64,000 nucleotides of DNA from an uncultured Lachnospiraceae bacterium (GTDB lineage Bacteria > Bacillota > Clostridia > Lachnospirales > Lachnospiraceae), in NCBI GenBank assembly GCA_946631295.1, contig CAMOZY010000005.1:1-64000 (forward strand), given 5' to 3'. The translations under genes were made by a program, and so were the position numbers. The notes under the pieces are model-generated. The model was not told where the DNA came from. It made no database searches and worked only from the letters and a program-made list of their open reading frames with translations. Below, piece by piece: positions 45,068-54,697 of the stretch; positions within the stretch are counted from its first letter, which is position 1; the number at the start of each line of letters is the position of its first letter.

Positions 45068-45490
45068 ATGAAGGAAAACAAAGGTTTTTCCCTTGTGGAA
45101 CTTATAATAGTAATAGCGATAATGTCAGTGCTGATAGGGCTGCTAGCTCCTCAGTTTGTCAAATATGTTGAGCAGTCAAGGAGATCAAGAGATATCCAGA
45201 CTGCTGACCGTATCAGAGAGGCATTTCTTGCGGATATTGCAGAAGGTAACCTTTCTGGTACAAATTCTATTGAGGTGGAGATTAATGCTTCTTATCTGCC
45301 TGGAACTATAAATGAGACTCCTCATGTAGCCGGTCATGTTATAGGACATGGAGATACATTTATGGCTGTTTATGATGCCGATGGTAATGTGGTTGGAGTA
45401 TTTGTTAAATCCGATTATGACAATAATTCTCCAAATCCTCTTTATAACCTCACTACTCAATCGGGGATTGAGGCATACAGGCAGGCTTAA
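45068..45490 (+). CDS. Type IV pilin-like (prepilin) protein
   Basis: The 140-residue protein has a textbook prepilin N-terminus: a short charged leader MKENKG, cleavage expected between Gly6 and Phe7, then FSLVELIIVIAIMSVLIGLL with Glu at mature position 5. The rest (about 30-140) is a soluble head with beta-rich sequence, GspG/PilA-like in size. Prepilin peptidase and assembly ATPase genes are not in the window, so it depends on a remote system or acts alone. AAGGTG lies 5 bases before the ATG, with a clear promoter and terminator around it. The flanks are more AT-rich than the surroundings. Confidence 0.88.
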   Translation: MKENKGFSLVELIIVIAIMSVLIGLLAPQFVKYVEQSRRSRDIQTADRIREAFLADIAEGNLSGTNSIEVEINASYLPGTINETPHVAGHVIGHGDTFMAVYDADGNVVGVFVKSDYDNNSPNPLYNLTTQSGIEAYRQA

Positions 45491-45530
45491 ATCCCAATCG
45501 CCTGAGAATACAAAATTTTATACTTTTTTC

Positions 45531-45563
45531 AGCATCCGGTTCGTTTGAGCCGGATGCTTTTTT
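45531..45563 (+). terminator. Intrinsic terminator after the pilin gene
   Basis: AGCATCCGG pairs with CCGGATGCT (45531-45539 with 45550-45558), followed by TTTTTT. Confidence 0.85.
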
Positions 45564-45621
45564 GTGCTAAAATCTATTAAGTTGTTAAGTGTTATCACTA
45601 CAAAAGAAACGGAGAATTAAG

Positions 45622-46848
45622 ATGACATTAGAAGAAGCAAAAGCAAAACTTGAAAAATACGGACAGATGCAGGTCCTGAAATACTATGACGAACTTGACG
45701 ATGCACAGAAGGCTGCACTTCTTGCACAGATCGATGCAACCGATATGAGCATCCAGGCTAACTGCAAGCACCAGGAGGAACTCGGAAAGCGCGGAGTCAT
45801 CACACCGCTTGACTGCATGGAGATTTCCGAGATTGAAGAAAATAAGGCCGAGTTCGATAAGGTCGGACTTGATGCGATCAAGCAGGGCAAGGTTGCCGCA
45901 CTCCTTCTTGCAGGAGGAATGGGTACAAGACTTGGCTCCGACAATCCCAAGGGAATGTACAATGTCGGCAAGACCAGAGAACTCTATATATTTGAGTGCC
46001 TTTTCAATAACATGAAGGATGTTACCGACAGAGCGGGTGCTCCGATCCACATCTATATCATGACATCCGAGAAGAATAATGACGCCACTGTCGCTTTCTT
46101 TAAGGAGAAGAATTTCTTCGGATATCCCGAGGATCATGTTCATTTCTTCATGCAGGAAATGGCCGCCGCAACCGATTACGAAGGAAGGATCTATCTTGAA
46201 GAAAAGGGAAGAATGGCAACCTCTCCCAATGGAAACGGAGGATGGTTCATTTCACTGGTTAATGCAGGACTTCTTGACAGCGTTCACGAATACGGTATCG
46301 AATGGTTCAATGTATTTGCTGTAGATAACGTGCTTCAGCGCATTGCAGATCCTGTTTTTGTGGGGGCTACCATCGCAAGAAACTGCACTGTAGGAGCCAA
46401 GGTTGTAAGAAAGGCTGCTCCCGATGAGAAGGTTGGAGTTATCTGCCTTGAGGATGGAAAGCCTTCAATCGTGGAATACTACGATCTTACCGAAGAACTT
46501 ATGAATGCGAAGAATGAAAAGGGAGATCCCGCATATAACTTTGGTGTTATCCTTAACTATCTGTTCAAAACAGAACAGCTCGAGAGGATCCTTAACGGAG
46601 CTCTTCCTCTTCACATCGTTGAAAAGAAGATCCCCTGCCTTGATGAAAATGGTAATCTCTTCAAGCCGGAATCTCCCAACGGATATAAGTATGAGAACCT
46701 TGTTCTCGATATGATCCACCAGTGCGACAGCTGCCTTCCTTTTGAAGTCGCAAGAGAGAAGGAGTTTGCACCTATCAAGAATAAGACCGGCGTAGATTCC
46801 GTTGAAAGCGCTCAGGCACTTCTTGAAAAGAACGGAGTCGTTCTGTAA
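45622..46848 (+). CDS. UDP-sugar pyrophosphorylase (UDPGP family)
   Basis: The 408-residue enzyme belongs to the eukaryote-like UDPGP/UAP family rather than GalU. The nucleotide loop LLLAGGMGTRLGSDNPKGMY spans about 95-113; substrate segments TSPNGNGGWFISL and FAVDNVLQRIADPVFVGA are clear. It forms a UDP-sugar from UTP and a sugar 1-phosphate: UDP-glucose, UDP-galactose or UDP-GlcNAc are all possible. The galE gene 78 bases downstream points to UDP-galactose/UDP-glucose interconversion and fits the galactosidases at 21-29 kb. GGAG lies 7 bases before ATG 45622. Confidence 0.87.
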   Translation: MTLEEAKAKLEKYGQMQVLKYYDELDDAQKAALLAQIDATDMSIQANCKHQEELGKRGVITPLDCMEISEIEENKAEFDKVGLDAIKQGKVAALLLAGGMGTRLGSDNPKGMYNVGKTRELYIFECLFNNMKDVTDRAGAPIHIYIMTSEKNNDATVAFFKEKNFFGYPEDHVHFFMQEMAAATDYEGRIYLEEKGRMATSPNGNGGWFISLVNAGLLDSVHEYGIEWFNVFAVDNVLQRIADPVFVGATIARNCTVGAKVVRKAAPDEKVGVICLEDGKPSIVEYYDLTEELMNAKNEKGDPAYNFGVILNYLFKTEQLERILNGALPLHIVEKKIPCLDENGNLFKPESPNGYKYENLVLDMIHQCDSCLPFEVAREKEFAPIKNKTGVDSVESAQALLEKNGVVL

Positions 46849-46926
46849 AAATACTTGACCCTTCCCCTGGGGAATCCTTTACGGTTGTAAATACAGGGGG
46901 TACAGAACACTATTACAGGAGGAAAT

Positions 46927-47946
46927 ATGGGTAAGATACTTGTTACGGGCGGTGCCGGATTCATCGGCAGCCACACAGTTGTTGAACTTCAGAATGCGGG
47001 AAGAGAGGTTGTTATACTTGATAACCTTTCCAATGCGAATGAAAAGGTACTTGGAAGGATCGAGGCTATAACCGGAAAAGCACCTGTTTTCTATAAGGCA
47101 GACATCAGGGACAGAGAGGCTCTTGAGGAAATCTTCACAAAAGAAGACATAAACGCAGTCATCCATTTTGCTGGACTTAAGGCTGTAGGTGAATCCGTAG
47201 CAAAGCCCTGGGAATACTATGAGAATAACATTGGCGGAACCCTTACTCTCGTTGATGTAATGAGAAAGCACGGATGTAAGAATATCATCTTCTCATCCAG
47301 CGCAACGGTTTACGGAAATCCCGCATTTGTTCCTATCACCGAGGAATGCCCCAAGGGACAGTGCACCAATCCTTACGGCTGGACCAAGTCCATGCTTGAG
47401 CAGATCCTTTCTGATATTCAGAAGGCTGACAACGAATGGAATGTCATTCTTCTCAGATATTTCAATCCCATCGGAGCTCATAAGTCCGGAACCATCGGAG
47501 AAAATCCCAACGGAATTCCCAACAACCTTATGCCCTATATCACGCAGGTTGCAGTGGGCAAGCTGAAGGAACTCGGAGTGTTTGGAAATGATTATGACAC
47601 TCATGACGGAACCGGAGTAAGAGATTATATCCATGTTGTTGACCTTGCCATCGGACATGTAAAGGCACTTGATAAGATAAGTGATAACCCCGGACTTAAG
47701 ATCTACAACCTCGGCACCGGTCAGGGATACAGCGTTCTTGATATCGTAAAGAATTTCGAGGAAGCAAACGGAGTGAAGATTCCTTATTCAATAAAGGAAA
47801 GACGCCCCGGAGATATTGCAGAGTGCTATGCGGACGCTTCCCTTGCAAAGAAGGAACTTGGCTGGACCGCACAGTACGGTATCAGGGAAATGTGCGAAGA
47901 TTCCTGGAGATGGCAGAAGAATAATCCGAACGGATATGATGATTAA
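46927..47946 (+). CDS. galE: UDP-glucose 4-epimerase
   Basis: GalE interconverts UDP-glucose and UDP-galactose with bound NAD. The 339-residue short-chain dehydrogenase-type protein has GGAGFIGSH (8-16), the catalytic Ser124 region [10 protein letters not shown], and Tyr150-x-x-x-Lys154 in [20 protein letters not shown] and [14 protein letters not shown] are GalE-specific blocks, so an epimerase of a different class is unlikely. AGGAGG precedes the ATG. Together with the upstream UDPGP enzyme it probably processes galactose or supplies cell-surface glycans. Confidence 0.95.
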   Translation: MGKILVTGGAGFIGSHTVVELQNAGREVVILDNLSNANEKVLGRIEAITGKAPVFYKADIRDREALEEIFTKEDINAVIHFAGLKAVGESVAKPWEYYENNIGGTLTLVDVMRKHGCKNIIFSSSATVYGNPAFVPITEECPKGQCTNPYGWTKSMLEQILSDIQKADNEWNVILLRYFNPIGAHKSGTIGENPNGIPNNLMPYITQVAVGKLKELGVFGNDYDTHDGTGVRDYIHVVDLAIGHVKALDKISDNPGLKIYNLGTGQGYSVLDIVKNFEEANGVKIPYSIKERRPGDIAECYADASLAKKELGWTAQYGIREMCEDSWRWQKNNPNGYDD

Positions 47947-47949
47947 GAT

Positions 47950-48252
47950 ATGATTCAGGGCGTTTGTGGATTTATAATTGTATACCTTCTTGTGAATCTG
48001 GCTGTTTTTGCGATATACGGTCTGGATAAAAAGAAAGCGATAAATGGCGAGTGGAGAACTCCGGAGAGGAACCTTATAGCTGCTGCAGTAATGGGTACCC
48101 CCGGAGCACTGCTCGGGATGATAGTATTCAGACACAAGATCAGGAAGCCGAAGTTTTACATCGGAGTTCCATTGATACTTGTCATTGAAGCGGTGGCAGC
48201 GTTCCTGGTCATCACAAAGACGGATCTTTTCCTGCAGCTGACAGGCATATGA
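47950..48252 (+). CDS. DUF1294 membrane protein
   Basis: The 100-residue protein has three hydrophobic segments (about 5-21, 41-58 and 73-92). The DUF1294 pattern is clear: a first helix ending AIYGLDKKKA, then WRTPERNLIAAAVMGTPGALLGM and FRHKIRKPKFYIGVPLI. The function of the family is unknown. It starts 3 bases after the galE stop, so it is probably co-transcribed; the SD is weak. It converges with the minus-strand gene 6 bases downstream. Confidence 0.85.
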   Translation: MIQGVCGFIIVYLLVNLAVFAIYGLDKKKAINGEWRTPERNLIAAAVMGTPGALLGMIVFRHKIRKPKFYIGVPLILVIEAVAAFLVITKTDLFLQLTGI

Positions 48253-48257
48253 ATATA

Positions 48258-48530
48258 TTATACCGGGTCCTCTTCGATTACCTGTATCTCCAGGTAGTCG
48301 AAGGGGACTTCTTCTATAAATGATTCTTTCCTGAACCTGCATTTGGATGTGCGTTTGAAATCCTCGATGTTCTTGTCCAGCCAGATAGGTACGGCAAGAT
48401 CGAGGGCATGGCATGCTTTTTCCAGGCTGTTAAAGATCTTATGAGTGCGCGTATCTTCGGTATCGTCCTCTATGACGACGTCCTTTAGCATATGCGTATC
48501 CTGAAATTCTCTTACCCACAATCTGAACAT
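48258..48530 (-). CDS. Hypothetical protein, 90 residues
   Basis: I do not recognise the family. The protein is hydrophilic, with an acidic region (VVIEDDTEDTRTHKIFNSLEKACHALDL split by a helix), a Trp in the middle (VPIWLDKNIEDF) and a C-terminus FDYLEIQVIEEDPV of beta character. It looks like a small conserved cytoplasmic protein, and its size and codon use fit a real gene. It converges with the DUF1294 gene with only 5 bases between them. AGGAAA is about 7 bases before the ATG. No function can be assigned. Confidence 0.65.
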   Translation of the reverse strand: MFRLWVREFQDTHMLKDVVIEDDTEDTRTHKIFNSLEKACHALDLAVPIWLDKNIEDFKRTSKCRFRKESFIEEVPFDYLEIQVIEEDPV

Positions 48531-48672
48531 ACCGGTTTTCCTGTCCGAAAATGTATTCTCAATTGAAACTACACATAAACACTTTAATGTGTTAAAATAT
48601 ATTTTGTATGCGTATGTTTAAAACTGAGTTTTTGTATATCAGTGATTATATTTGAAAGACCGGATTTAAGCA

Positions 48673-49338
48673 ATGGATAATGATATCAATGAAATAGTAC
48701 AGGGTAATGGCATAGAGACCTGGCAGGAGGTTACTCTTGTATATAATGCCGCAATGAGACAGGTTCAGACCAAGATTGAGATACTGAATGAAGAATTTCA
48801 GCACATTCATCAGTACAATCCCATCGAGCATATCAAATGCAGGATGAAGACACCTGAGAGCATAGTCAAGAAGCTCAAGCGTCACGGACTGGATTCTACC
48901 ATTGAGAACATGGTTAATAATGTAAACGATATTGCCGGAGTAAGGATCATCTGTTCCTTTTCATCCGACATATATCGTATTGCCGATATGATCGAGCATC
49001 AGCAGGATATTAAGATCCTCACGGTCAAGGACTATATCACTTTCCCCAAGGCAAGCGGATACAAGAGCTATCATATGATAGTCACTGTTCCCGTATATCT
49101 TTCCGACAGGGTTGTGGATACCAAGGTTGAGATACAGATAAGAACTGTTGCGATGGATTTCTGGGCCAGTCTTGAGCACAAGATCCATTACAAGTTTGAG
49201 GGCGATGCTCCTCAGCATATCAAAGACGAACTGGTAGAGTGCGCGCATCTTGTCTCCGATCTGGATGAAAAGATGCTCAGCCTGAACGATGAGATCATCA
49301 AGCTCAGTTCAATAGAAGGGAATCCGGATCTGATATAA
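48673..49338 (+). CDS. relQ: Small alarmone synthetase (RelQ/YjbM-like)
   Basis: The 221-residue single-domain (p)ppGpp synthetase lacks the hydrolase and regulatory domains of Rel. Signatures are IEHIKCRMKTPESIVKKLKR (about 51-70), NDIAGVRIICSF, KASGYKSYHMIVTVPVYL and VEIQIRTVAMDFWASLEHKI (about 155-174) with the catalytic Glu. It makes pppGpp/ppGpp from GTP or GDP and ATP during stress. It is alone between AT-rich gaps. No SD is visible before the ATG, and a -10-like TATATT lies about 20 bases upstream. Confidence 0.92.
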   Translation: MDNDINEIVQGNGIETWQEVTLVYNAAMRQVQTKIEILNEEFQHIHQYNPIEHIKCRMKTPESIVKKLKRHGLDSTIENMVNNVNDIAGVRIICSFSSDIYRIADMIEHQQDIKILTVKDYITFPKASGYKSYHMIVTVPVYLSDRVVDTKVEIQIRTVAMDFWASLEHKIHYKFEGDAPQHIKDELVECAHLVSDLDEKMLSLNDEIIKLSSIEGNPDLI

Positions 49339-49360
49339 AACTTCCCATAAAATGAGGAGT

Positions 49361-49386
49361 GCCCGGAAACCTTTCGGCTCCCGGGC
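49361..49386 (+). terminator. Weak terminator-like hairpin after relQ
   Basis: GCCCGG (49361-49366) pairs with CCGGGC (49381-49386), with two extra pairs below the loop. The following sequence is not a strong T-run, so termination is uncertain. The rest of 49387-49590 is AT-rich with nothing recognised. Confidence 0.4.
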
Positions 49387-49592
49387 TATTATGAAAAAAT
49401 GATCGATTTATTTGCTTTCGTCTGCTTACAAGATGATTATATTCAGATTGTATGAATAAATTATGAACACCATGTAAAGAAATGGTAAATGTTTATAATT
49501 GACGAAGGAAACTGATATATTTTTAGTACAAAATATACAAAAAATACCCGTATCTGGCATGCACTGAACTTTTATTCAGGGGCATTTTGAAG

Positions 49593-49650
49593 TATAATAG
49601 GCATCAGTCGGTTTTGAAGACCGCACCGGATCAGGGTGCAATCTTTTTTT
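49593..49650 (+). promoter_or_regulatory. Promoter and attenuator-like hairpin before the coiled-coil gene
   Basis: TATAAT at 49593-49598 is a good -10 without a clear -35. The leader holds a short CGGT/ACCG hairpin, then GCACC (49623-49627) pairing with GGTGC (49635-49639), followed by seven T bases (49644-49650) directly before the CGGAGG ribosome site. That is terminator-like, and it sits where an attenuator would act. Confidence 0.45.
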
Positions 49651-49661
49651 CGGAGGCAATT

Positions 49662-51344
49662 ATGGATACATTCATGGATCAGTTATCACAGAAGCTGAAT
49701 GCTCAGCAGATCATCCGCGCAAACGGTGAGGCCGAATCCGAGGCTATGGGAGTTATGAGAGCCCAGGTCAGGGAGTATCAGGAGTGCCTTGACAGAATGA
49801 AGACAGTTGCCGATGAGCTCGGAGGACTTCAGCAGACCATAGCTGCTCTTCCGGATCTCAGTGCGGGTGCAAGTGACAGTGCTCTTGAGGGCCTGAAGGA
49901 AGAGATGGCTTCCATGAACAGGGCTAATGAGGATCATCTTCAGCAGCTGCAGAACAATCTTCTTGCAGGCCAGAATGATTTTATCGCACGTCAGCAGGAC
50001 CTTGCCCAGAGCCAGAACGATTTCATGAACAGGCAGAGCGAGATGCTCGAAAGCCGCAGCAATGAGCTCAAGGAGCAGATTGAGGCTATCAGACTTTCAA
50101 ATGAAGAGCATCTTGAAAAAATAAGGAATGATATCGCTGAATCCGGAAATGATGATCTTAAGGAAAGGCTTAACCGCCTTGAAGCACAGATCGGTAATCA
50201 GCTTGGAGATCTTAAACAGGAAGTCAGCCTTCAGATAGATGCTATAAAGGCTGCTAATGACGAAAGACTCGACAGGATCGGAAGCGATATTGCAGGATCT
50301 AGGGATGAGGGCGAACTTAATGCCAGACTTGACCGCCTTGAGGCCCAGATAGGAAGCCAGTTCACAGATCTCAGACAGGATATCAGCACCGAGATGGAAA
50401 TCAGGCTTGATGACCTTAAGCAGGGCATGAATAATGATTCCGACAGCAGATTCGGAACTCTTAAGGAAGATCTCAAAAACGACCTTGCCTCTAATGATAA
50501 TGAAGAGCTTAATGCAAGGCTTGACCGCCTCGAAGCGCAGATTGGCAGTCAGCTTACCGATCTTAAACAGGGTGTCAGTGCAGATATCGAGACAAGACTC
50601 GGAGACCTTAAGCAGGGTTTCAGCACTGATATTGAAACCAAGCTCGGAGACCTGAAGCAGGGCATGTCTTCGGACATTGACACAACTCTTGAACTTCTCA
50701 AGGATGATTTTGGCACTCAGCTCGGTGCGGTAAGGACCGCAAATGAAGAATCTCTTTCCAAATTGAGCGGAGAACTTGTCGCTTCGTCTTCCGATGCCGA
50801 TATTATGGAACTAATTGAGGTCCTCAGGGATGAAGTTTCTGCGATGAAGCTTCAGATGGAAAATGTCAGGTCTAATAATGATCAGTACCTTCAGCAGATG
50901 CAGAGCAATCTGAGAAAGGGACAGGAGCAGATGCTCCAGAGTCAGTCCTCTCTTTCGCAGGCTCTCGGAAATGCCGACATCCATAAGGAATGTGTCCGCG
51001 TATACAGAAATGTTCAGGCATCCATACAGGATGAAAATGCAAAGCAGCTCGAGAGCATCAGACAGGAGAATGCTGCCCAGCTCGAGAGCATCAAGACTGA
51101 CAGCAGCAAGCATATTACCATAATTAAGGACGAAAGTGCGAAATTACTCGGAAGTCTTCGTAATGACAGCAGTAAACAGCTTGAGGGACTCAGGGAAGAA
51201 AATTCCAAGTTCCTTGTAAATGTCAAGTCGGAGACATCCAAAATAGAGGAACAGGTAAAGGGTGTTAAGAAACTTGCAATCTTTGCTCTTATAGCATCGA
51301 TCCTTTCGATCCTTGCTCCCTTTATAGCCAGATTCCTGATGTGA
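49662..51344 (+). CDS. Tail-anchored long coiled-coil protein
   Basis: The 560-residue protein is almost entirely heptad-like coiled coil, rich in Glu, Lys, Gln, Asp and Ser. One hydrophobic helix closes the C-terminus (about 538-560, LAIFALIASILSILAPFIARF), so it is tail-anchored with the coil in the cytoplasm. It has internal repeats: LxRLEAQIGxQ occurs three times and variants of LGDLKQG at least four times between 185 and 350. QLESIRQEN-type 10-residue repeats follow near 470-520. No catalytic domain is visible. It may be a scaffold or spacer. CGGAGG precedes ATG 49662. Confidence 0.75.
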   Translation: MDTFMDQLSQKLNAQQIIRANGEAESEAMGVMRAQVREYQECLDRMKTVADELGGLQQTIAALPDLSAGASDSALEGLKEEMASMNRANEDHLQQLQNNLLAGQNDFIARQQDLAQSQNDFMNRQSEMLESRSNELKEQIEAIRLSNEEHLEKIRNDIAESGNDDLKERLNRLEAQIGNQLGDLKQEVSLQIDAIKAANDERLDRIGSDIAGSRDEGELNARLDRLEAQIGSQFTDLRQDISTEMEIRLDDLKQGMNNDSDSRFGTLKEDLKNDLASNDNEELNARLDRLEAQIGSQLTDLKQGVSADIETRLGDLKQGFSTDIETKLGDLKQGMSSDIDTTLELLKDDFGTQLGAVRTANEESLSKLSGELVASSSDADIMELIEVLRDEVSAMKLQMENVRSNNDQYLQQMQSNLRKGQEQMLQSQSSLSQALGNADIHKECVRVYRNVQASIQDENAKQLESIRQENAAQLESIKTDSSKHITIIKDESAKLLGSLRNDSSKQLEGLREENSKFLVNVKSETSKIEEQVKGVKKLAIFALIASILSILAPFIARFLM

Positions 51345-51368
51345 TAAAGCCTTAGTACGTATAGACAA

Positions 51369-52940
51369 ATGTTTTTTTCGAAAAAAAGAGAATTTATCTT
51401 CATAGTCTCTTCAGTCATCACGATATTTGTGTGCTTTATTTGGGTACATGGATATTCTCCTTTTTCGGAAGGTTCCGATGACTATTTCCACATGTATATA
51501 AATGATGTGAAGATCGGAGATTTTTCAAGTCACAGAGAGGCGGAAGACCTCTTTCTTGAAGCGCGCCGTAATGTGGCTGCGGGATATCCGGGTATGACCT
51601 TCATGGATTTTGATGTAAGGATCGAATCGGAGAACGTCCTTACGGGAGAACTGACCCCGAAAGATGAGGCACTTTCTGCTGCAGAGCAGGTGTTCGTTTC
51701 TTCACTCAAGGAAACACTTTCTCCCTCTTATACGGTCAAAATGGGTGATTACATGGTCACTCTGGCCGGTAAGTCCGATGTAGAGACTCTTCTTAACGAG
51801 GCAATCGAAAGATATAACCCCGGTGGGAGATTTAAGGTAAGACTTGTAAGGGCACCGGGCTCAGAGTTCAATGTCCTTACTGCGGAGATCTATGATTCCT
51901 TCACGGAAACAGAACGCTCCGGCGGGCTTGAAATTCCTGAAGGCGGTGTGCAGTCATATATTTCTGCCCAGGGAATACAGGATGATGCCGGTGAGGAGAT
52001 CATTACTTTCCAGGATTATGACACGGGACTTATTTCGATAAATTTCGTGGAACCGATCGTTATTGCTGAAGGATATGTTCCTGCTTCACAGCTGACCGAC
52101 CTTTCCGTTGCGATAGAGGATGTTACCAAGGAACACGAAACTGCCTATGAATATACTATCGTTTCGGGAGATACTCTCAGCGGTATCTCACTTAACCTGA
52201 ATATAGCTATCGATGATCTTCTGGCACTTAACTCGGATAAGCTGGAAAATGCAAACTCCACCCTTCACATAAATGATACTCTTGTCATAACAGTTCCTGA
52301 ACCGGAACTTTCCATAGAACATGTAGAGAGAAACTATGTGGATGAGGATTACGACGCAGATGTCATAATAATCCCCCGCGATGACTGGTACACCACAGAG
52401 ACAAATGTCATCCAGCAGCCTTCGGCAGGACATCACAGAGCTATCGTGGACCAGCATTTTATAAATGATACCGAGAGCGAGAGAGTTGTTCTTATAGAAG
52501 AGGTTGATATAGAGGCGGTTCCCAAGATAATGGAGAGGGGAACGAAGATACCACCTACCTACGTAAAGCCTCTCTGGGGCGGAAGGATCAGTTCGTATTT
52601 CGGATACAGAAATGCGCCCAATGCATATGCAACCTCGTATCACAGAGGTATAGACTGGGCAACTCCTACCGGAACTTCCATAATGGCTTCCTGCGGTGGT
52701 ACTGTTGTTCAGGCGGGATGGTCCGGAAGCTACGGATACATGATCCTCATACAGCATCCCGGCGGAATGCAGACCAGATACGCACACCTTTCAAGGATAA
52801 ATGTATCTGTCGGACAGACCGTAAGCCAGGGAGAAGTTATTGCAAGAAGCGGAAACACCGGTAATTCCACCGGTCCTCACCTGCACTTTGAGATGCTGCT
52901 TAACGGCACTCCCGTTAACCCGCTCAACTACCTGTCGTAA
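51369..52940 (+). CDS. Cell-wall endopeptidase: LysM, G5 and M23 domains
   Basis: The 523-residue protein has an N-terminal membrane anchor (about 8-27), a beta-rich region, a LysM peptidoglycan-binding domain (about 257-312, YTIVSGDTLSGISLNLNI), a G5-like domain (about 315-400) and a C-terminal M23 metallopeptidase (about 405-523). The zinc ligands His425 and Asp429 (YHRGID) and the HLH motif with His504 and His506 are intact, so it should be active. It would cleave peptidoglycan cross-links during growth or division. No SD is visible; TATAGA lies 4 bases before the ATG. Confidence 0.92.
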   Translation: MFFSKKREFIFIVSSVITIFVCFIWVHGYSPFSEGSDDYFHMYINDVKIGDFSSHREAEDLFLEARRNVAAGYPGMTFMDFDVRIESENVLTGELTPKDEALSAAEQVFVSSLKETLSPSYTVKMGDYMVTLAGKSDVETLLNEAIERYNPGGRFKVRLVRAPGSEFNVLTAEIYDSFTETERSGGLEIPEGGVQSYISAQGIQDDAGEEIITFQDYDTGLISINFVEPIVIAEGYVPASQLTDLSVAIEDVTKEHETAYEYTIVSGDTLSGISLNLNIAIDDLLALNSDKLENANSTLHINDTLVITVPEPELSIEHVERNYVDEDYDADVIIIPRDDWYTTETNVIQQPSAGHHRAIVDQHFINDTESERVVLIEEVDIEAVPKIMERGTKIPPTYVKPLWGGRISSYFGYRNAPNAYATSYHRGIDWATPTGTSIMASCGGTVVQAGWSGSYGYMILIQHPGGMQTRYAHLSRINVSVGQTVSQGEVIARSGNTGNSTGPHLHFEMLLNGTPVNPLNYLS

Positions 52941-52995
52941 GTAATTGGTTCCTAAACTCTTAAAAATATCAGAAAAAGGGAATGGAGAAAAAGAA

Positions 52996-54630
52996 ATGCC
53001 TATCACAGATTACCTGGTAAAAAATGCAAAGGAGTTTGGGGATGAAGTTGCTCTTATCGAACTGAATCCCGAACAGAAGGAAAACAGACGAATCAGCTGG
53101 AAGGAATATTCCCTTATCCAACAGACTGAGGACCAGCCTTACAGAAGAGAGATAACATGGAGAGTCTTCGATGAAAAGGCTAACCGTGTTGCCAACATGC
53201 TCCTTGAAAGAGGCGTGAAAAGAAACGATAAGGTTGCAATCCTTATGATGAACTGCCTTGAATGGCTGCCCATCTATATGGGAATCCTTAAGAGCGGTGC
53301 CATCGCGGTTCCCTTTAATTTCAGATATTCTGCTGATGAGATCCTGTACTGTGCCGATCTTGCAGAGGTTGATGTTCTCCTTTTCGGACCCGAATTCATC
53401 GGGCGTATCGAATCAATTGTTGACAAGCTCCAGCAAAACAGACTGCTCATCTTTGTTGGTGAGACCTGTCCTACTTTTGCGGAAAGCTACAGAGAGATGG
53501 TTGCAGACTGCTCCAGCATTGCTCCCGAGATTGAATTAAGGGACACCGATGATGCAGCAATCTATTTCTCGTCCGGAACCACAGGATTCCCCAAGGCAAT
53601 CCTTCATAAGCACCTCAGCCTCATGACTGCTGCAACTGTTGAGCAGCACCATCATAATACCCAGCATGATGACTGCTTCCTCTGCATCCCTCCCCTTTAC
53701 CACACCGGAGCCAAGATGCACTGGATGGGAAGTCTTGTCAGCGGATCAAGAGCCGTGCTTCTCAAGGGAACTAAGCCTTCCTATATATTCGATGCTGTAT
53801 CCCGCGAAAAGTGCACCATAGTCTGGCTGCTCGTGCCCTGGGCTCAGGATATCCTTGATTCACTCGACAGCGGAGACCTTAAGCTTTCCGATTATGAGCT
53901 TGACCAGTGGAGACTCATGCATATCGGAGCACAGCCCGTTCCCCCTTCACTTATCAGAAGATGGATGACATACTTCCCGAATCATCAGTACGATACCAAC
54001 TACGGACTCAGCGAGTCCATCGGCCCCGGCTGCGTACACCTCGGAGTCGAGAATATTCACAAGGTCGGTGCCATCGGAGTTCCCGGATACGGATGGGAAT
54101 GCAAGATTGTTGACGAGAACGGCAATGCCGTAAAAAAGGGCGAAGCCGGAGAGCTCTGCGTAAAGGGTAACGGCGTCATGACCTGCTACTACAGAAATCC
54201 TGAAGCAACCGCAGAGGTGCTCAAGGACGGCTGGCTATACACCGGAGACGTAGCAATGCAGGATGAAGATGGCTTCATTTTCCTCGTAGACCGCAAGAAG
54301 GACGTTATCGTTTCGGGCGGTGAGAACCTTTATCCCGTTCAGATCGAGGATTACCTCAGAAAGCATGACAAGATCAAGGACGTCGCAGTCATCGGACTTC
54401 CTGACCCCAGACTCGGAGAGATTGCCGGCGCCATCATTTCCATAAAGGATGGCATGACCTGCACCGAAGAAGAGATCGAAGAATTCTGCCAGGGCCTTCC
54501 CCGCTACAAGCGCCCCCGTAAGATCATTTTCGACGACGTTCCCCGCAACCCTACCGGCAAGATCGAAAAGCCCGTCCTCCGCAAGCGCTACAGCGTCGAA
54601 GGCCTCGTAGGAAAAGAGAACGAGCTGTAA
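52996..54630 (+). CDS. Acyl-CoA synthetase/AMP-forming ligase
   Basis: The 544-residue class I adenylate-forming enzyme has the AMP-binding core YFSSGTTGFPKAILHKH (about 191-207). The conserved NYGLSES, GYGWECKI, YTGDVAMQDEDGFIFLVDR and KKDVIVSGGENLYPVQIED motifs follow, with the catalytic Lys in NPTGKIEK near the C-terminus. It activates a carboxylic acid to an acyl-AMP and usually an acyl-CoA. The acid (fatty, aromatic or other) cannot be told. No partner gene is beside it. The start is ATG 52996 with GGAG upstream. The last 400 bases use more C-ending codons than the first part. Confidence 0.9.
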   Translation: MPITDYLVKNAKEFGDEVALIELNPEQKENRRISWKEYSLIQQTEDQPYRREITWRVFDEKANRVANMLLERGVKRNDKVAILMMNCLEWLPIYMGILKSGAIAVPFNFRYSADEILYCADLAEVDVLLFGPEFIGRIESIVDKLQQNRLLIFVGETCPTFAESYREMVADCSSIAPEIELRDTDDAAIYFSSGTTGFPKAILHKHLSLMTAATVEQHHHNTQHDDCFLCIPPLYHTGAKMHWMGSLVSGSRAVLLKGTKPSYIFDAVSREKCTIVWLLVPWAQDILDSLDSGDLKLSDYELDQWRLMHIGAQPVPPSLIRRWMTYFPNHQYDTNYGLSESIGPGCVHLGVENIHKVGAIGVPGYGWECKIVDENGNAVKKGEAGELCVKGNGVMTCYYRNPEATAEVLKDGWLYTGDVAMQDEDGFIFLVDRKKDVIVSGGENLYPVQIEDYLRKHDKIKDVAVIGLPDPRLGEIAGAIISIKDGMTCTEEEIEEFCQGLPRYKRPRKIIFDDVPRNPTGKIEKPVLRKRYSVEGLVGKENEL

Positions 54631-54697
54631 TACTTATTAGAATAATTAACCAATGCGCGTGCCGCCCGTCACTAAATTGATTTTTTTAAGAAAAGTA

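Noticed and set aside
44940-45600. Pilin region as a prophage or integrative element
   Set aside because: No integrase, attachment repeats or phage genes; higher AT content alone is not enough.
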